Part shown: positions 18,805 to 27,253 of the stretch, piece by piece
Layout: each line of letters begins with the position of its first letter
Numbering within the stretch: the first letter of the stretch is position 1
Translations under genes and position numbers: made by a program
Notes under the pieces: generated by a model
The model's database searches: none
Told to the model about the DNA's origin: nothing
The model's input: only the letters and a program-made list of their open reading frames with translations
DNA from: Pseudomonadota bacterium
Lineage (GTDB): Bacteria > Desulfobacterota > Desulfobulbia > Desulfobulbales > Desulfocapsaceae
Reading direction: 5' to 3'
DNA length: 64,000 nt
Assembly: GCA_023412495.1 (NCBI GenBank)
Contig: JAEYNP010000016.1
Span: 1 to 64,000, forward strand

Positions 18805-19716
18805 TCAGGCCTTTCCGGGATTACGGCGGATGGCCTGCACCGGATGGTAATGAACGAACACCCGCCGGATCGAATCGATCTCCTCCACGAGAATCTCCTC
18901 GATCCTGGTGGCGATCCGGTCGCCCTCGGCGACGCTCAGGTGGGGGCAGACACCGACGGTGATGTTCACCACATCATAGGGGCCGAAGCGGTGGCCATGG
19001 ATCTCCTCGATATCGAGGATCTCCGGCATGTTCTTGAGCTTTTCCCTGATGTCTTCGGTGAGTTTCTTGCCGGGCAGGGTGTTCATCAGATCCGCCGCCG
19101 ACTCGCGGATGATTTCCACGCCGGTGAGCAGGATGATGATGGAGACCACCCCGCCCGCCAGGGGATCGACCCAGAGCAGGCCCATCCGGCCGCAGATGAT
19201 GCCGACGGTGGCTGCCACGGCAGAGAAGATATCGTTGCGGTGATCGGCGGCAAGGGCCAGCAGCACGTTGTTGCTGGTCTGTCTGCCGAGCCTGAGGGTC
19301 CACAGCGACAGCCAGATCTTCAGCAGGATGGTGAGGAGGGCGATCCACAGGGCAAGCTCGGAAGCGCCGGTGAAATCGCTCGCGCCGCTCAAGAGTTCGT
19401 AGACATGGTCGATGGAGGCCCAGAAAATGGAGATGGCGGTGGTGATGACAAAGGCGCCGACCACCACGGCGGCGATCGACTCCAGCCGGTCGTGCCCGTA
19501 GGGGTGTTCCTTGTCGGCTGGTTCGCTGGACAGCCGCATGAAGATCTTCACCACGATGCCGTAGGCCACATCCGACGTGGAATTGATGCCATCCGCGAGA
19601 AGAGCCGGACTGTGACCTACAATGCCCACGCTGGTTTTCAGGAGGGCAAGCAGGAAATTGGCGGCAAGGCCGACGTCGATGGCGAGTTTTCCCTTCTGGT
19701 GCCGTTGCTCCATCAT
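18805..19716 (-). CDS. Cation diffusion facilitator family transporter
   Basis: About 303 residues with six predicted membrane helices and a C-terminal cytoplasmic domain of about 90 residues. The metal-site motifs are visible: ALLADGINSTSDV in helix 2 and AADHRNDIFSAVAATVG in helix 5 (H-x3-D). It exports Zn2+, Fe2+ or a related divalent cation in exchange for protons. The C-terminal domain (DIEEIHGHRFGPYDVVNITV) is the usual metal-sensing fold. Adjacent ATGs at 19716 and 19713 are both possible. Its start lies nine bases beyond the surE stop, so the two are probably cotranscribed. Confidence 0.88.
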   Translation of the reverse strand: MMEQRHQKGKLAIDVGLAANFLLALLKTSVGIVGHSPALLADGINSTSDVAYGIVVKIFMRLSSEPADKEHPYGHDRLESIAAVVVGAFVITTAISIFWASIDHVYELLSGASDFTGASELALWIALLTILLKIWLSLWTLRLGRQTSNNVLLALAADHRNDIFSAVAATVGIICGRMGLLWVDPLAGGVVSIIILLTGVEIIRESAADLMNTLPGKKLTEDIREKLKNMPEILDIEEIHGHRFGPYDVVNITVGVCPHLSVAEGDRIATRIEEILVEEIDSIRRVFVHYHPVQAIRRNPGKA

Positions 19717-19724
19717 CAGTCCGG

Positions 19725-20495
19725 TCAGTTCTGCATCAACGGCTTTTCCGCTTCTTCCAGCATCCATTTCTCCCGCAGATAGACAATGCCGTCATGGTTG
19801 GTGAGGTCGAGCTGAATGGGGGTGATGGACACGTTGCCGCCCGCGAAGGCATGGACATCGGTGTCCTCGTTGGGATCGGCGACTGCGGTGCCGCCGCCGA
19901 TCCAGTAGTGTTTGCTGCCCTGGGGATCGAGGATTTCATGGATAGAGTTCTCCCAGAGCCTTCGACCCTGGCGGGTAACTCGAATGGTGCCGTAAGTCTT
20001 GCCGCTCGGGATGTTGATATTGAGCAGGGTGTTGGCTGGCAGGCCGTGATGCAGGATTTTCCTGGCCATGCAGACGGCGACCCGCATTGCGGCCCGGAAG
20101 TCGTAAGGCTGCCGGCCGCCCACCGACAGGGCCATGGACGGGATGCCGTACATGGTTCCCTCGATGGCCGCTGAGACCGTGCCGGAATAAGAGATATCGT
20201 CGCCCAGGTTCGGACCACCGTTGATGCCGGAGACCAGGAGGTCGGGTGGTCGGTCGAGTATCTTTTTCAGGCCGAGCGCCACGCAATCGGTGGGCGTGCC
20301 GTCCACTGTATAAACGTTCGGGGATAGCTTCTGCACCCGGAGGGGCCGGTTCATGGTGAGTGAATGGGAGACGGCGGAGTTGTCCCGGACCGGCGCCACG
20401 GTGACGGTATTGCCGACCTCCGCCAGGGCCAGCTGCAGGGCCTGCAGTCCGGGGCTATTTATGCCGTCGTCGTTGGTGATGAATATGGTGGTCAT
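19725..20495 (-). CDS. surE: 5'/3'-nucleotidase SurE
   Basis: A 256-residue enzyme that removes phosphate from nucleoside monophosphates. The family signature IFITNDDGINSPGLQAL is at the N-terminus with the metal-binding DD pair. The second signature, VDGTPTDCVALGL, and SGINGGPNLGDDISYSGTV follow. Length is standard. It lies upstream of the cation transporter gene and downstream of ilvY on the same strand, with about 55 bases between ilvY stop and surE start. Confidence 0.95.
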   Translation of the reverse strand: MTTIFITNDDGINSPGLQALQLALAEVGNTVTVAPVRDNSAVSHSLTMNRPLRVQKLSPNVYTVDGTPTDCVALGLKKILDRPPDLLVSGINGGPNLGDDISYSGTVSAAIEGTMYGIPSMALSVGGRQPYDFRAAMRVAVCMARKILHHGLPANTLLNINIPSGKTYGTIRVTRQGRRLWENSIHEILDPQGSKHYWIGGGTAVADPNEDTDVHAFAGGNVSITPIQLDLTNHDGIVYLREKWMLEEAEKPLMQN

Positions 20496-20551
20496 CTGCT
20501 CATGTGGTTGGAGTGTTCGGATGCCGTGTCATCGAAAAAAATTGCATGGAT

Positions 20552-21505
20552 TCATCCTCTGGATGGGCGATCGGATAGCTCTCCGGCCTTTTCCTGTTCG
20601 ACGATCCGCCAGAAGGACTGGACAATCGGGTTGCGCCGGTTCTTGCTGCTAGTACAAGCCCCAACCGCGAAGGGTTTCAGCTGCGGCGAGATGTCGAGGA
20701 TCTCGACTTCGTCTTTCAGGCTGCTTTTATCGAGGACCAGGCGGGGCACGATGCCGATTCCGCAGCCCATGGCCACCATGGCGATGATCGCCTCGTTGCC
20801 GGCAACCTGCGAATATATATAAGGTGAGATCCCCTTGCCCGCAAACCACTTTTCGACCCGGGTGCGGCTTAGGCCCTCGGAAGGCAGGATGACCGGGGTG
20901 TTCTCCCAGTCGATGCCGCCCTCCCTGGTGGCGATGATTTCCGGGTAAAATTTCGGCAGGATGAAGAGCAGGGGCGTCTGTACCAACTCGATGAAGTCAA
21001 GGCCTTCGGGCTGATGATCGGGCAGCGCCGCTATGGCTATATCCGCCTCCCTCGTCTGCAGCTTCTGGAGGGCGCGGGCGGCGTCGCCGGTCTGCACCCG
21101 GATCATCACTTGAGGGTGGGCCTTCCGGAAACGGCCGAAAATCTGCGGCAGGATGGAGAGGATGGCTGTCACCGAGCAGTAGAGGGAAAGCTCGCCCCGC
21201 AGCATGGCATCGCTTCTCAGGGTATTGCGGAAATCGGTCCAGCGCCCGAGTGTTTCCTCGCAGTAGTCCCTGAAGGCCAGGCCAGCGGGAGTGAGGATGA
21301 CCGAACGGTTATTGCGGGAAAAAAGACTTTCGCCTACCTCGGATTCCAGCCGCTGAATAGTCCGGGTCAGGGCGGAGGGGGTGATGTTGCACTCCAGGCT
21401 GGTGCGGCCGAAATGGAGACTCGCGGCAAGGTGTCTGAAAAGTTCCAGGTCCCTGATATTCAAAATTTTTGGTCCAAAGAAGCAATGAGGTGCCGAGGGA
21501 TGCAA
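20552..21505 (-). CDS. ilvY: LysR-family regulator IlvY
   Basis: A LysR-type activator of about 303-317 residues. The winged HTH is at the N-terminus (LELFRHLAASLHFGRTSLEC, then PSALTRTIQRLESEVGESLF), and the C-terminal domain should sense an effector. Divergence from ilvC and close likeness to enterobacterial IlvY support the name. In Escherichia coli, IlvY activates ilvC when acetolactate or acetohydroxybutyrate accumulates. The start is uncertain: ATG at 21505, or a TTG at 21463 that would begin LNIRDLELF as in known IlvY. The later start leaves more room for the operator region. Confidence 0.88.
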   Translation of the reverse strand: MHPSAPHCFFGPKILNIRDLELFRHLAASLHFGRTSLECNITPSALTRTIQRLESEVGESLFSRNNRSVILTPAGLAFRDYCEETLGRWTDFRNTLRSDAMLRGELSLYCSVTAILSILPQIFGRFRKAHPQVMIRVQTGDAARALQKLQTREADIAIAALPDHQPEGLDFIELVQTPLLFILPKFYPEIIATREGGIDWENTPVILPSEGLSRTRVEKWFAGKGISPYIYSQVAGNEAIIAMVAMGCGIGIVPRLVLDKSSLKDEVEILDISPQLKPFAVGACTSSKNRRNPIVQSFWRIVEQEKAGELSDRPSRG

Positions 21506-21529
21506 TCTCGGCGGTGCAATTTAACTCGC

Positions 21530-21554
21530 CTGTATTGCATTTTCTGCAATACAG
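21530..21554. promoter_or_regulatory. Likely IlvY operator between ilvY and ilvC
   Basis: A perfect inverted repeat: CTGTATTGCA, five bases, TGCAATACAG. The inner TGCA-N5-TGCA gives the LysR T-N11-A box, and the TTGCA/TGCAA half-sites resemble those described for IlvY. Extra ATTGCA half-sites in the same region (near 21500-21520) may form a second, ilvY-proximal site. Confidence 0.75.
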
Positions 21555-21571
21555 TATCACGAACAAATCAC

Positions 21572-21600
21572 TTGACGCAACAGGGCTTTCCAAATATATC
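21572..21600 (+). promoter_or_regulatory. Sigma-70-type promoter of ilvC
   Basis: TTGACG (21572-21577), a 17-base spacer and TATATC (21595-21600) form a plausible promoter. It begins 17 bases downstream of the inverted repeat, a position suited to LysR-type activation. The ilvC start is 63 bases after the -10 element. Confidence 0.6.
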
Positions 21601-21662
21601 AGATGAATCGTCGATTTCCGTTCGAAAAACAGTAAAAACAATCCAGATTCAGGGAGATGAAA

Positions 21663-23135
21663 ATGGGAACAAATTACTTCAACACCCTGCCGCTGCGCCG
21701 GCAGATCGAAGAACTCTCGCAGTGCCGGTTCATGGATGCCTCTGAGTTCAACGGGGTGGAATACCTGAAAGGCAAGAAGATCGTCATCGTCGGCTGCGGC
21801 GCGCAAGGGTTGAACCAGGGGCTGAACCTGCGCGACAGCGGCCTGGACGTGTCCTACGCGCTTCGCCCGGAAGCGATCGCCGAGAAGCGCCAGTCATGGA
21901 AGAACGCCACCGGCAACGACTTCAAGGTCGGCACTTATGATGAACTCATCCCCACCGCCGATCTGGTCATCAATCTCACCCCGGACAAGCAGCACACCAA
22001 GGTGGTTTCCGCCGTCATGCCGCTCATGAAGAAGGGCGCCTGCCTCTCCTACTCCCACGGCTTCAATATCGTTGAGGAAGGCATGCAGATCCGCAAGGAC
22101 CTGACCGTCATCATGGTCGCCCCCAAGGCCCCCGGCACCGAAGTCCGTCAGGAATACAAACGCGGCTTCGGCGTGCCGACGCTGATCGCCGTGCACGGCG
22201 AGAACGACCCGAACGGCGAAGGCTGGGATATCGCCAAGGCCTACTGCTGCGGCACCGGCGGCGACAAGGCAGGGGTGCTTGAATCCTCCTTCGTGGCCGA
22301 GGTGAAATCCGATCTCATGGGCGAGCAGACCATCCTCTGCGGCATGCTGCAGACCGGCTCGATCCTCTGCTTCGAGAAGATGGTCGAGAAGGGGATCGAT
22401 CCCGGCTATGCCTCCAAGCTGGTGCAGTACGGCTGGGAGGTGATCACCGAGTCCCTCAAGCTGGGCGGCATCACCGCCATGATGGACCGGCTCTCCAACC
22501 CGGCCAAGATCCGTGCCTATATCCTTGCCGAGGAATTGAAGGAGGTCCTCGAGCCACTCTTCGAGAAACATATGGACGATATCGTCTCCGGACATTTCTC
22601 CAAGACCATGATGGAAGACTGGGCCAACGGCGACGCCAATCTGCTGAAATGGCGGAAAGAAACCGGAGAGACCGCTTTTGAGCAGGCTGTATCCACCACC
22701 GAGGAAATCTCCGAGCAGGAGTACTATGACAAATGCATCCTCATGGTGGCCATGGTGAAGGCGGGGGTCGAGCTGGCTTTCGACACCATGGTGAACTGCG
22801 GCATCAAGGAGGAATCCGCCTATTACGAGTCGCTGCACGAGGTCCCGCTCATCGCCAACCTCATAGCGAGAAAGAAACTGTACGAGATGAACGTGGTCAT
22901 CTCCGACACCGCCGAATACGGCACCTACCTCTTCGCCAATGCGGCAGTGCCGCTGCTTCGGGAGTTCATGCAGACCGTGGACACCGATGTCATCGGCAAG
23001 GGCCTCGAGCTCAAGGATACCGGCGTCGACAACCTCGACCTCATCCATGTCAACGAAGGCATCCGCTATACCGCCATCGAGGCGATCGGCGAGGAACTGC
23101 GGAGCCACATGGGCGCGATGAAGCCGATCATGTAG
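21663..23135 (+). CDS. ilvC: Ketol-acid reductoisomerase, long (class II) form
   Basis: A 490-residue enzyme of valine/isoleucine synthesis that isomerises and reduces acetolactate or acetohydroxybutyrate with NADPH. The Rossmann motif [15 protein letters not shown] is near residue 40, and long conserved stretches such as [17 protein letters not shown]-like [16 protein letters not shown], and the duplicated C-terminal domain with [10 protein letters not shown] and [11 protein letters not shown] match the enterobacterial class II enzyme closely. ATG at 21663 (MGTNYFNT) has AGGGAG eight bases upstream, so the ATG six bases earlier is rejected. Class I enzymes of about 340 residues are the more common type outside enterics, so this locus, together with the linked ilvY, could have been acquired by transfer. 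Confidence 0.97.
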   Translation: MGTNYFNTLPLRRQIEELSQCRFMDASEFNGVEYLKGKKIVIVGCGAQGLNQGLNLRDSGLDVSYALRPEAIAEKRQSWKNATGNDFKVGTYDELIPTADLVINLTPDKQHTKVVSAVMPLMKKGACLSYSHGFNIVEEGMQIRKDLTVIMVAPKAPGTEVRQEYKRGFGVPTLIAVHGENDPNGEGWDIAKAYCCGTGGDKAGVLESSFVAEVKSDLMGEQTILCGMLQTGSILCFEKMVEKGIDPGYASKLVQYGWEVITESLKLGGITAMMDRLSNPAKIRAYILAEELKEVLEPLFEKHMDDIVSGHFSKTMMEDWANGDANLLKWRKETGETAFEQAVSTTEEISEQEYYDKCILMVAMVKAGVELAFDTMVNCGIKEESAYYESLHEVPLIANLIARKKLYEMNVVISDTAEYGTYLFANAAVPLLREFMQTVDTDVIGKGLELKDTGVDNLDLIHVNEGIRYTAIEAIGEELRSHMGAMKPIM

Positions 23136-23158
23136 GCTTACGCCACTCGGATATACCG

Positions 23159-23208
23159 AAAAAGGGCGCTTCCGGCATTGAAGCCGCGGGCGCCTTTGTT
23201 ATTTTTGC
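23159..23208 (+). terminator. Terminator after ilvC
   Basis: AAAGGGCGC and GGCGCCTTT arms enclose an inner TCCGGC/GCCG stem around ATTGAA, followed by a T-rich run (TTTGTTATTTTT). It lies 23 bases after the ilvC stop. Confidence 0.65.
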
Positions 23209-23354
23209 CGGTTTTCGAAAAAAAATTCCGGCGGCACAGGCAGAGATGGGAAAATTGTAAGAACAGCCGAGTAAGGTCCTCACAATCAAGAAAGTGCTGT
23301 TGTGCAGGGGGACACACGTCCCGTTTACTCAAACATCCTTTTCAAGGAGGACCT

Positions 23355-23741
23355 ATGAAAGCTTTGCATCTGTTCCTGGCCGTATTTTTCACCTGTACCG
23401 TTTGTCTCTTCGCCGCCTCAAGCGATGTCCTTGCCGCGCCAGAAAAGAAACAGGAGTCGGTTGTCGCCGCCGATCCGGCCGCCACGCCCCCTGACGCGCT
23501 GCCGGCTGACAAGAAGGGCAGCGCCAAGGCAAAAAAAGAACTTCCCGCCAATGTCGATATCAACACCGCCGACAAGGATCTCTTAGTCGAGATTCCGGGC
23601 ATCGGCCCCAAGACCGCCGACGCCATCCTGGCCTATCGTCAGGAAAATGGCAATTTTAAGAGCCTGGATGAGCTGACCAAGGTGAAGGGCATCGGAGACA
23701 AGAGCCTAGCAAAGATGAAACCCTATCTGCAGGAAATTTAA
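23355..23741 (+). CDS. Secreted ComEA-like helix-hairpin-helix protein
   Basis: A 128-residue protein. Residues 1-27 form a signal peptide (hydrophobic core LFLAVFFTCTVCLFAA, cleavage around VLAA). A Lys/Ala/Pro-rich linker follows. The last 65 residues carry two helix-hairpin-helix motifs, IPGIGPKTADAILAYR and VKGIGDKSLAKMKPYL, preceded by VDINTADKDLL, as in the DNA-binding part of ComEA. It may bind DNA outside the membrane. A perfect AAGGAGG precedes the ATG. The TAA stop is also the first three bases of repeat copy B. Confidence 0.88.
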   Translation: MKALHLFLAVFFTCTVCLFAASSDVLAAPEKKQESVVAADPAATPPDALPADKKGSAKAKKELPANVDINTADKDLLVEIPGIGPKTADAILAYRQENGNFKSLDELTKVKGIGDKSLAKMKPYLQEI

Positions 23742-23886
23742 TGCGGGCTGACACCCGCAACCCAAGGGTTGTTATCCCCTCCCACAGCAGAGGGGACTCT
23801 TTTCAGTACCCCCTTGAGGGGTATAAGTACCTTCACGAAATAATTTTCTGCCAAAAACGCGCAGAAAATTATTTCTAACGTACTAA
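23739..23886 (+). repeat. Dispersed multi-hairpin repeat, copy B (long form)
   Basis: Starts TAATGCGGGCTGACACCCGC and ends ACGTACTAA. It contains the ACCCAAGGGT palindrome, the ATCCCCT/AGGGGA hairpin and an extra CCCCTTGAGGGG module. It also carries a perfect internal inverted repeat of 14-bp arms (23838-23851 and 23861-23874) with a nine-base loop. The first three bases are the stop codon of the ComEA-like gene. Confidence 0.85.
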
Positions 23887-23959
23887 CCCACCTGTGCCGG
23901 AATCTTCGTTGCGATTCCGGCACCTTTTCCCCTCATCCGGCGTGTGCCGGAGATCCTTA

Positions 23960-24349
23960 TTATTTCTCTTCCACCGGGTATTTGGCCCGGGACCACTCCT
24001 GCCAGCCGCCTTTCAGGGCATAACTTTTGCTGTAACCTTGATCGATAAGTTTCTGTGCCAAACTGGCACTGGTACCTTCATTCGGTCAAGCACAGTAGAG
24101 AACGAAGGTATTTTCCTTGGGATAGTTGTTTACCACCGAAAGGTCGCTGCCTTCCACCCTGACTGCATCCTTGATCTTGTACTCGCTGGTGCTCCAGTCC
24201 CTGCCTTGGCGCACGTCGAGGATCACCAGGTCTTTCTGGCCGAGCATCGCTTTCAGTTCATCCTTGTCCATTCTCGGCGCCTGATCGGCAAAGGCGACCG
24301 AGCCTGCGCAGAATATGAGAACAATAAGCCATGTGAGAACGCTTTTCAT
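23960..24349 (-). CDS. Secreted rhodanese-like protein with in-frame UGA, probable selenoprotein
   Basis: A 129-residue reading frame if the UGA at 24086-24088 is read as selenocysteine (Sec88). The first 21 residues are a signal peptide (KSVLTWLIVLIFCAGSVAFA). A rhodanese domain follows, with LVILDVRQGRDW, and VLYCA just before the UGA. After it the same frame reads PNEGTSASLAQKL, then KGGWQEW, and ends at TAA. In homologous rhodaneses the active-site loop is YCACPNE, so the UGA falls exactly where a Cys is expected. A hairpin fitting the bacterial SECIS form follows. Without recoding the protein would stop at 87 residues and lose its second half. A simple nonsense mutation is possible but less likely, given the continued coding. 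Confidence 0.85.
24052..24088 (-). promoter_or_regulatory. Candidate bacterial SECIS element
   Basis: On the minus strand, 16 bases after the UGA, GTGCC pairs with GGCAC around the loop AGTTT. The loop starts 22 bases after the UGA and has a G at its second position. Both agree with the known bacterial SECIS pattern (short apical loop containing an early G, about 16-37 bases after the codon). Confidence 0.7.
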
Positions 24350-24364
24350 AGAATGCCTCCTTTG

Positions 24365-24428
24365 AGTACCTCAGAAAAATATTCTTTCGCAATTTCATGA
24401 AGGTAGTTATCCCCCCTTGTGGGGGTGT
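24365..24428 (-). repeat. Dispersed multi-hairpin repeat, copy G (degenerate or truncated)
   Basis: On the plus strand it reads AGTACCTCAGAAA, then CAATTTCATGAAGGTA, then TTATCCCC with a CCCCTTGTGGGG hairpin. It matches the AAGGTACT-proximal part of the family and lacks the GCGGGC hairpin. The last codons of the neighbouring permease gene lie inside it. Confidence 0.6.
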
Positions 24429-25669
24429 ATGTTGTTGCTAGCCGGACTACGCCTCCCGCCGAGCCTGTGCAAGGCGGTTGAAAAAAGGCCGCCGGCGGCC
24501 AGGACCGGCACACAGAAACCGAAAAGCAGCCGCGGTTGCGGATATGTAAACGCCAGGTAGGCCACAGCAGCCAGGATCAGCCCGCCGATGGCATAGCCTG
24601 ACGAGGAATGTTTTGCCCGCTGCCTGCGCAGATGAACAGCGGAGAAGAGACAATTCGCACCGATGGCCAATTGCCACAGGAGCAGGGACCCGAAGACGAA
24701 GACCTCCAGGTTTTCGCTGCCCGCAAGTCCAAGGGCCAGAAGCAGGGCGATGACCGCTGCCATCAAGACGGCATGGATCCTGGGCAACCAGGTCGAGGGG
24801 GCAATCTTCGGGATAAGCTGTCGAACTGTGCCTATGGCGAGGTAAAAAAGGCCATTTACGGCGCCGCAGGTCCCGCTGATGATGGCGATCCCCATGAGGA
24901 TGCGCCCGGTCTGGCCAAGTATTTCCCTGGCAGCGACCACGTAGGGCACCGAAGATTCGGCAAGCCGTGCATGCGGGATATGCGAGAGCGATGCCAGACC
25001 CCAGAGGACGAGCAGGAGAAAACCAAGACCGACAGCGCCTGGGTAAAAACGGTTCTTCCCGACCTTGTCTTTCGGGAGTTGCTGATCGTAACCAAGAAAG
25101 AAAAGCATCGCCAGCGGGACGGTGGCGAGGATGTCTTTTGCTGTTCCTGCCGGTGCAGCCGGACCGGTATTCTGCGGCGGTCCGGCCAGGAGACCGGCCA
25201 GGGCGAGCAGCAGCAGGCATGAAGCGGTCAGACCGAAGAAAACCTGCTGTGCGGCAAGAACAACCCTTTCCCCGCTCAGATAGAGGATCAGAACCAGCAA
25301 GAGCAGGAGAAAACTGAAACCGAAGTTGGGAAACCAATAGACAAAGGTCTCATTGAAGGTGAAGCCGGCAGTGACCAGCATCCCTGTCGAGAAAAAGAGA
25401 GGAGGGCTGAGTCGACCGGCGAGGGTCAGCGTAACTTCGGCAAACCTCCCGGCTTCGGTGTCGGGAAGCCCTCGATCATTTTCCCGAGATGCTGCCGTCG
25501 GGCGACGGATGATGAGGGCCGCCGCGGCGGACAGCGCTGCCCCCGCCAGCAGGGCGATTCCGAAAGCCCAGCCGTGTCGGCCAAAGCCGTTCCCCAGCAA
25601 TACCAGCACATCCGGAGAGATTGCCCAGCAGAGAATGAAACTTGCAGTGAGAAGAAATGACCGGGGCAT
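24407..25669 (-). CDS. APC-like amino acid permease family protein
   Basis: A 420-residue integral membrane protein with about 11-12 hydrophobic helices. The N-terminal repeat and a GTCGAVNGLFYLAIGTVRQL segment suggest the APC/amino acid permease superfamily, but I cannot name the substrate. The cytoplasmic loop QLPKDKVGKNRF after helix 6 is hydrophilic. The last residues (NIHPHKGG) are encoded within repeat copy G, so the natural C-terminus may have been altered by insertion of the repeat. It is on the same strand as the rhodanese gene but 57 bases upstream of it; the two may share a transcript. Confidence 0.7.
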   Translation of the reverse strand: MPRSFLLTASFILCWAISPDVLVLLGNGFGRHGWAFGIALLAGAALSAAAALIIRRPTAASRENDRGLPDTEAGRFAEVTLTLAGRLSPPLFFSTGMLVTAGFTFNETFVYWFPNFGFSFLLLLLVLILYLSGERVVLAAQQVFFGLTASCLLLLALAGLLAGPPQNTGPAAPAGTAKDILATVPLAMLFFLGYDQQLPKDKVGKNRFYPGAVGLGFLLLVLWGLASLSHIPHARLAESSVPYVVAAREILGQTGRILMGIAIISGTCGAVNGLFYLAIGTVRQLIPKIAPSTWLPRIHAVLMAAVIALLLALGLAGSENLEVFVFGSLLLWQLAIGANCLFSAVHLRRQRAKHSSSGYAIGGLILAAVAYLAFTYPQPRLLFGFCVPVLAAGGLFSTALHRLGGRRSPASNNIHPHKGG

Positions 25670-25763
25670 CAGAGCTCCTGAGGTTGCTTCTTTTTTCCGG
25701 TGCGGCTGTGAAAAGGGCTAGTTTTTGCAAAACGATAATACCGGAGACAGGACTGGCAAGATC

Positions 25764-25873
25764 TAATGCGGGCTGACGCCGGCAACCCAAGGGTTGTCAT
25801 TCCCCCGACAGCAGAGGGGATAAGTACCTATCACGTCAAAAACAAAAAACGAATTTCTAAGGTACTTACTAAT
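25764..25873 (+). repeat. Dispersed multi-hairpin repeat, copy D
   Basis: Reads TAATGCGGGCTGACGCCGGC, then ACCCAAGGGTTGTCATTCCCC, then AGAGGGGATAAGTACCT, and ends CGAATTTCTAAGGTACT. The arms are imperfect in several places. It fills part of the 409-base gap between the permease and thioesterase genes; the rest of the gap holds only a CTATTTCT/AGAAATAG hairpin near 26009-26031. Confidence 0.8.
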
Positions 25874-26078
25874 ACGGACGAGGTAATCCGCCGGACAATG
25901 GGGTAAAAGGGATTATCTCTTTCTTGGAGCACTTTTCGGACCATTTCAGGCTTGCAGGTTTTTGCGTTTGTCGTAATAGCTAACCCAGCTGAGCTGGAGC
26001 TTCACTATTTCTATAACGAGAAATAGCTCTAGGTACTCAATTCAACGAATTACGGGCATTCCCGCGCGAGGACGATCC

Positions 26079-26510
26079 ATGACCACACCCTTTACAGCGC
26101 CATACACCGTTACCATCGGCGACATCAACTATGGCCGTCATCTAGGCAATGACCGGGCTCTGGTAATCTTTCAGGAAGCAAGGATTCGGTTCCTTGAAAA
26201 TTTCGGGCTCTCAGAGGGAGATATTGGCGACGGCAAGGGCTTGGTGGTGGTGGAGGCCGGTTGCCGTTACCTGCGGGAGGTTTTCCTGCACGACGAGTTG
26301 GAGGTGGGGGTTGCTATCGGAGAGGTGGAGGGCAAGAAGGCAACCTTCCTGTTTGAGGTGACGCGAAAAAGCGATGGCCAACGGGTGCTTTCCGGTTTCA
26401 CCGCGATACTGGCTTTTGATTATGCGCTGCGTAAGGTGGTCGAACTGCCGGAGCCGTTTCTGGCTGCCTGCGGACAGACCCCTTCACGGGAGTTGGGGAA
26501 ACCATCGTGA
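26079..26510 (+). CDS. Acyl-CoA thioesterase (4-hydroxybenzoyl-CoA thioesterase/YbgC-like hotdog fold)
   Basis: A 143-residue hotdog-fold protein, likely hydrolysing an acyl-CoA. The N-terminal VTIGDINYGRHLGNDRALV is a variant of the Y-x-D-x-x-x-x-x-H active-site loop; here Asp is followed by INYGRHLGN. The FLENFGLSEGDI helix and VEAGCRYLREVFLHDELEV strand fit the fold. Length is typical. A GCGAGG ribosome site precedes the ATG. No operon partner: the next gene is convergent. Confidence 0.82.
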   Translation: MTTPFTAPYTVTIGDINYGRHLGNDRALVIFQEARIRFLENFGLSEGDIGDGKGLVVVEAGCRYLREVFLHDELEVGVAIGEVEGKKATFLFEVTRKSDGQRVLSGFTAILAFDYALRKVVELPEPFLAACGQTPSRELGKPS

Positions 26511-26539
26511 AGGGGGCGGCGGGTGGGAGATCATTCGGC

Positions 26540-26953
26540 TTATTGATTGCGCTGAACTTCCAGACACGGGGTGGGCATGCACAAGTCCAGATTTTCGAGG
26601 AGGAAATCGAGCTCGTCTGACTGGGTGTCGGTCAGCTCGGTGAATTCCACCCCCACCTCCAACTCGTATTTGGCCGAAAGTTCGGGATGACCGATCTTTC
26701 TTTCCCAGATTTTTTTTACCTGAAGCTCCCTGATATGAGAACCCTTGGCATCAAGAATGTCCATCGACCAGGTTTCCGGAAAGGAATGGGGATACAGACA
26801 GCCGAAGGATAAGCCTTCCCGTCCGATGTCGAGGATCTGTCCCGTCCCTCGACTAGTGATGGCCAGGATATGGATAATCTTGTAGCGCTCGTTTTTCCTT
26901 CTTTTCGTGATGTTTCGAGCTTCGAAACTTTCCCGCGAAATAGAAATATTCAT
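26540..26953 (-). CDS. PilZ domain protein
   Basis: A 137-residue cytoplasmic protein that probably binds cyclic di-GMP. The first motif is ARNITKRRKNERYKI (the R-x3-R pattern) near residue 12. The second motif would be [D/N]-x-S-x-x-G; here it is DIGREGLSFG, with Gly replacing Ser, so binding may be weak. ATG at 26953 follows GGGAG; the frame continues upstream without coding character. It stands alone between the thioesterase and the peptidase genes. Confidence 0.75.
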   Translation of the reverse strand: MNISISRESFEARNITKRRKNERYKIIHILAITSRGTGQILDIGREGLSFGCLYPHSFPETWSMDILDAKGSHIRELQVKKIWERKIGHPELSAKYELEVGVEFTELTDTQSDELDFLLENLDLCMPTPCLEVQRNQ

Positions 26954-27253
26954 GTGTTTTCTCCCACAGTTGCCGCAGGAATGTCGGGAGGATGTCCCGG
27001 CGGTGCTGCCCCTCTCCCTGCTCCTGCTGAATTTTGAAGGCTGATTACTGGAGTCACTGCTATTCAAGCAAAGTGCGTGCCATTTTTAATTATAGAATTA
27101 TATCGGAGAGTTATCTGGACAGAAGTGAGCCGGATCCTTGCCTATTGCTTATATTTGCAGTAACAGGCCGGGCTTGGGTGCACGATTTGCGCAGCAGCGG
27201 TACGGACGGCGACCTTCTCGTGGTGCTGATGAAGGTCGTTCTTTATGTCGAAA

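Noticed and set aside
21894..23108. 404-codon minus-strand frame opposite ilvC
   Set aside because: ilvC on the plus strand is unmistakable over its full length, so the antisense frame is a codon-bias artefact.
24086..24349. Rhodanese gene ending at the UGA (87 residues)
   Set aside because: The frame continues with conserved rhodanese sequence after the UGA and a SECIS-like hairpin follows, so a recoded, longer protein is the better reading.
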